Source: Flavobacterium hydatis (GTDB lineage: Bacteria > Bacteroidota > Bacteroidia > Flavobacteriales > Flavobacteriaceae). Taken from it: a DNA stretch of 64,000 nucleotides. The first letter of the stretch is position 1. Every line of letters starts with the position of its first letter. Both the position numbers and the translations under genes were made by a program. Below are positions 62,298 to 64,000 of this stretch, piece by piece. The notes beneath the pieces are model-generated. The model worked only from the letters and a program-made list of their open reading frames with translations. It made no database searches and had not been told where the DNA came from. The stretch covers positions 38,977 through 102,976 of the forward strand of contig NZ_JPRM01000009.1 in NCBI RefSeq assembly GCF_000737695.1. The letters are read 5' to 3'.

Positions 62298-63575
62298 TTA
62301 TAATTTTAGTGGAGTTCCCTCTGCGTTTGCAACAACTACATCAATTTGGATTAACGCATCATTAAGTAAAGCTGACACACCAACAGTTCTTCTTGCCGGA
62401 GTACCGCCTGGGAAGAATGTTCTATAAACTTCATCTACAGCATCCATATCTTCGATATTTTTAAGGAATAGATTTACTTTAACCACATCATCCATAACAT
62501 GATCGATACTTTCTAAAATTGCTTTGATATTTTTCAGACACTGCTCAGTCTGTTCTTTTACACCACCAGCAACTATTTCTCCTGTTTTTGGATTAAGAGG
62601 CAATTGAGCAGAAATATGATTATAATGAGAAAACGCTACAGTTTGTGTCGATAAAGAACACTTTGGCGCATTTTCAGTGTTTTTTGCCTTAATAACAATT
62701 CCATGTCTGTCTTCAATAGCTTGCGGAGGTGTACCATCTCCGTGTGACACTACTGCCTCAATTTGCACCAAAGCGTGCATCGGCAAAGATGAAGCGGCAA
62801 CTACAGTACGTGCAGGCACATAAGCTACGGCTCTGGCGATAGCAGAATCTGGGAAAAATGTTGTGTAGACTTCGTTTACGGCTTCAATATCAGAAAGATT
62901 CTTCAGGAAGACATTAATCTTAACAATATCGTCAAAAGGAACATCGATACTTTCTAAAATTGCTTTGATATTTTTTAAACATTGTCCAGCTTGCTCTTTT
63001 ACACCACCTACTACCACTCTACCCGTTTTTGGATCTATCGGTAATTGAGCAGAAAGGTTATTATAATGAGAAAATGATACCGTTTGTGTAGATAAAGCAC
63101 ATATTGGTGCATTTGCTGTGTTATTGGTAAGTTTAATAAGACTAACCGCCTGTGGGGCGTTAGGAATCGTCCCTTCTCCGTTTGAAACCAGCGCTTCAAT
63201 TTGTACCAATGCATCCATAGGCAAAGCTGCAACAGCAACTACCGTACGTGTAGGAACATAAGTTGAGAAGAATGCTTTATAAACTTCATTTACAGCATCA
63301 ATATCTTTGATGTTTTTTACAAATACCGTGATTCTAACAACATCACTCATAACATGATTGATACTCTCAACAATTGCTTTGATGTTTTTAAAACACTGTT
63401 CAGCTTGCTCTTTTATACCGCCAGCTACCAATTTTCCTGATTTTGGATCAATCGGTAATTGAGCAGAAAGATTATTGTAATGAGAGAAAGCTACAGTTTG
63501 TGAATATGGACTAATACTTTTTGGAGCATTATCAGTATTTCTTGCTAATAATGCATTTACTTTATTTGAAATCAT
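62298..63575 (-). CDS. triple-RidA-domain protein
   Basis: The 425-residue protein consists of three RidA-like domains in tandem (about residues 14-135, 150-285, 295-425). Each has SPYSQTVAFSHYNNLSAQLP-like starts (STQTVAFSHYNHISAQLPLNP in the third), then a GxxxEQxxQCxxNIKAIxESI helix and the C-terminal RTVVAxxxLPxxALVQIExxV active-site strand. The conserved Arg is kept in all three; the active-site Glu is kept in domains 1 and 2 but is Asp (QIDVVV) in domain 3. Domain 2 has about eight extra residues before the RTVV strand. Normal RidA forms trimers from single domains, so this protein could fold as a covalent trimer (inference). Monocistronic, with its own ATG. Confidence 0.92.
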   Translation of the reverse strand: MISNKVNALLARNTDNAPKSISPYSQTVAFSHYNNLSAQLPIDPKSGKLVAGGIKEQAEQCFKNIKAIVESINHVMSDVVRITVFVKNIKDIDAVNEVYKAFFSTYVPTRTVVAVAALPMDALVQIEALVSNGEGTIPNAPQAVSLIKLTNNTANAPICALSTQTVSFSHYNNLSAQLPIDPKTGRVVVGGVKEQAGQCLKNIKAILESIDVPFDDIVKINVFLKNLSDIEAVNEVYTTFFPDSAIARAVAYVPARTVVAASSLPMHALVQIEAVVSHGDGTPPQAIEDRHGIVIKAKNTENAPKCSLSTQTVAFSHYNHISAQLPLNPKTGEIVAGGVKEQTEQCLKNIKAILESIDHVMDDVVKVNLFLKNIEDMDAVDEVYRTFFPGGTPARRTVGVSALLNDALIQIDVVVANAEGTPLKL

Positions 63576-63717
63576 CTTGTCTATAATATTTATCTAATTA
63601 ATAATTTAGCTTTAAAATTTTAGCTAAATCAAAATTATCGTGATTACGATTTAAAATCACACACCACAAGACATAAGAATATAACCATAAGACTTTCTTA
63701 CTAAAACAGAATTGTTG

Positions 63718-63745
63718 AAGACAGAAGGATTCGAACCTTTTGCCA
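63718..63745 (-). other. tRNA T-arm-like fragment, right of the triple-RidA gene
   Basis: Minus-strand AAAGGTTCGAATCCTTC has a T-arm core with four of five stem pairs and is followed by TGTCTTCAACA, but no full tRNA cloverleaf can be built around it. It repeats AGGATTCGAACCTT (plus strand) of 62213-62226 in the same orientation. Confidence 0.55.
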
Positions 63746-63792
63746 TACTAGTTAAAAATTGCGATGTTTTATTCAAATTGCATATAAACAAA

Positions 63793-63817
63793 AAAACCAC
63801 TCGATTTGAGCGGTTTT
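63793..63817 (-). terminator. terminator for minus-strand transcription entering from the right edge
   Basis: AAAACCACTC and GAGCGGTTTT pair with one mismatch; on the minus strand it is followed by seven T residues. It fits the partial gene at 63932-64000. Same CACTCGAT core as the hairpins at 46862 and 49376. Confidence 0.7.
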
Positions 63818-63931
63818 TGATGTGAAGGCTAAAGAACTCTAGTGATTACAGCTAGAAATATGCTCTATAAACTTTACTAAAAAGAATTCACAATCTTAAA
63901 TATTTTAAACTTAATCTTATAAGTTTGAATT

Positions 63932-64000
63932 TTAAAAAACTTCCTTTTCCGATTTATATGGAATATTTACTCCAAAAATCTCATCTAAAATTATCATAAA
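63932..64000 (-). CDS. possible 3' end of a gene beyond the window (partial)
   Basis: On the minus strand only one frame is open from the window edge; it gives 22 residues ending ILDEIFGVNIPYKSEKEVF and a TAA stop. The composition looks like a real C terminus. It is too short to assign a family. The hairpin at 63793 would end its transcript. Confidence 0.4.
   Translation of the reverse strand, partial: FMIILDEIFGVNIPYKSEKEVF

Overview
The window looks like a chromosomal segment of a Flavobacterium-like member of the Bacteroidota (inference). It is AT-rich, and likely promoters carry the TAnnTTTG -7 element of this phylum. Lipoproteins have short Bacteroidota-style lipoboxes. Several genes belong to families typical of Flavobacteriaceae: BshA, a VanX-like dipeptidase, a Bacteroidota-type LptD, a large TamB, and LytS/LytTR pairs. 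No phage, IS transposase or CRISPR array was seen.

Layout. 1-366 is the 3' end of a LytTR response regulator. 545-10786 holds a sugar MFS transporter, a transaldolase-family enzyme, an SDR oxidoreductase, the SRP RNA gene (minus strand, 4817-4909, with promoter and terminator), a glutamine cyclotransferase-like lipoprotein, two late histidine-degradation genes (hutI, hutG) and a DEAD-box helicase. 10850-18936 holds a TPR hybrid histidine kinase, a dicarboxylate/glutamate symporter, chorismate synthase, an LpxH-like phosphoesterase, a small outer-membrane protein, a PrcB-domain lipoprotein and bshA. 19267-27670 is mainly a five-gene minus-strand envelope/redox block (amidase, MCE/MlaD protein, two Fe-S proteins, a small conserved protein) divergent from lptD. 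27720-32079 joins ridA and two tandem methylglyoxal synthase genes with a BadF-type sugar kinase, gapA and pfkA. 32370-36830 is tamB; 37037-44196 is a plus-strand housekeeping run (tsaD, rsmE, a DUF4159 protein, a TrmH-type methyltransferase, an M43 metalloprotease, an AI-2E family transporter, a THUMP-like methyltransferase).

The right third (44198-64000) is more accessory. It holds a D-Ala-D-Ala dipeptidase, an SRPBCC protein, a pair of lipoproteins (metzincin-like protease and beta-propeller), a two-domain protein fusing a CrtC/AttH lipocalin-like hydratase module to a complete polyprenyl diphosphate synthase, a full RND efflux operon facing a LytS/LytTR pair, an oleate hydratase, and a protein made of three consecutive RidA domains. 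Two tRNA T-arm-like fragments flank the triple-RidA gene.

The strongest candidates for new biology are the hydratase-prenyltransferase fusion (49461-51749), the triple RidA protein (62298-63575), the duplicated methylglyoxal synthase next to glycolytic genes, and the paired stem-loops directly upstream of the M43 protease. Intergenic regions also carry several long palindromes, two of which share one 28-base-class core at distant sites, suggesting dispersed repeats. All functional calls rest on motif reading by eye; no database search was run.
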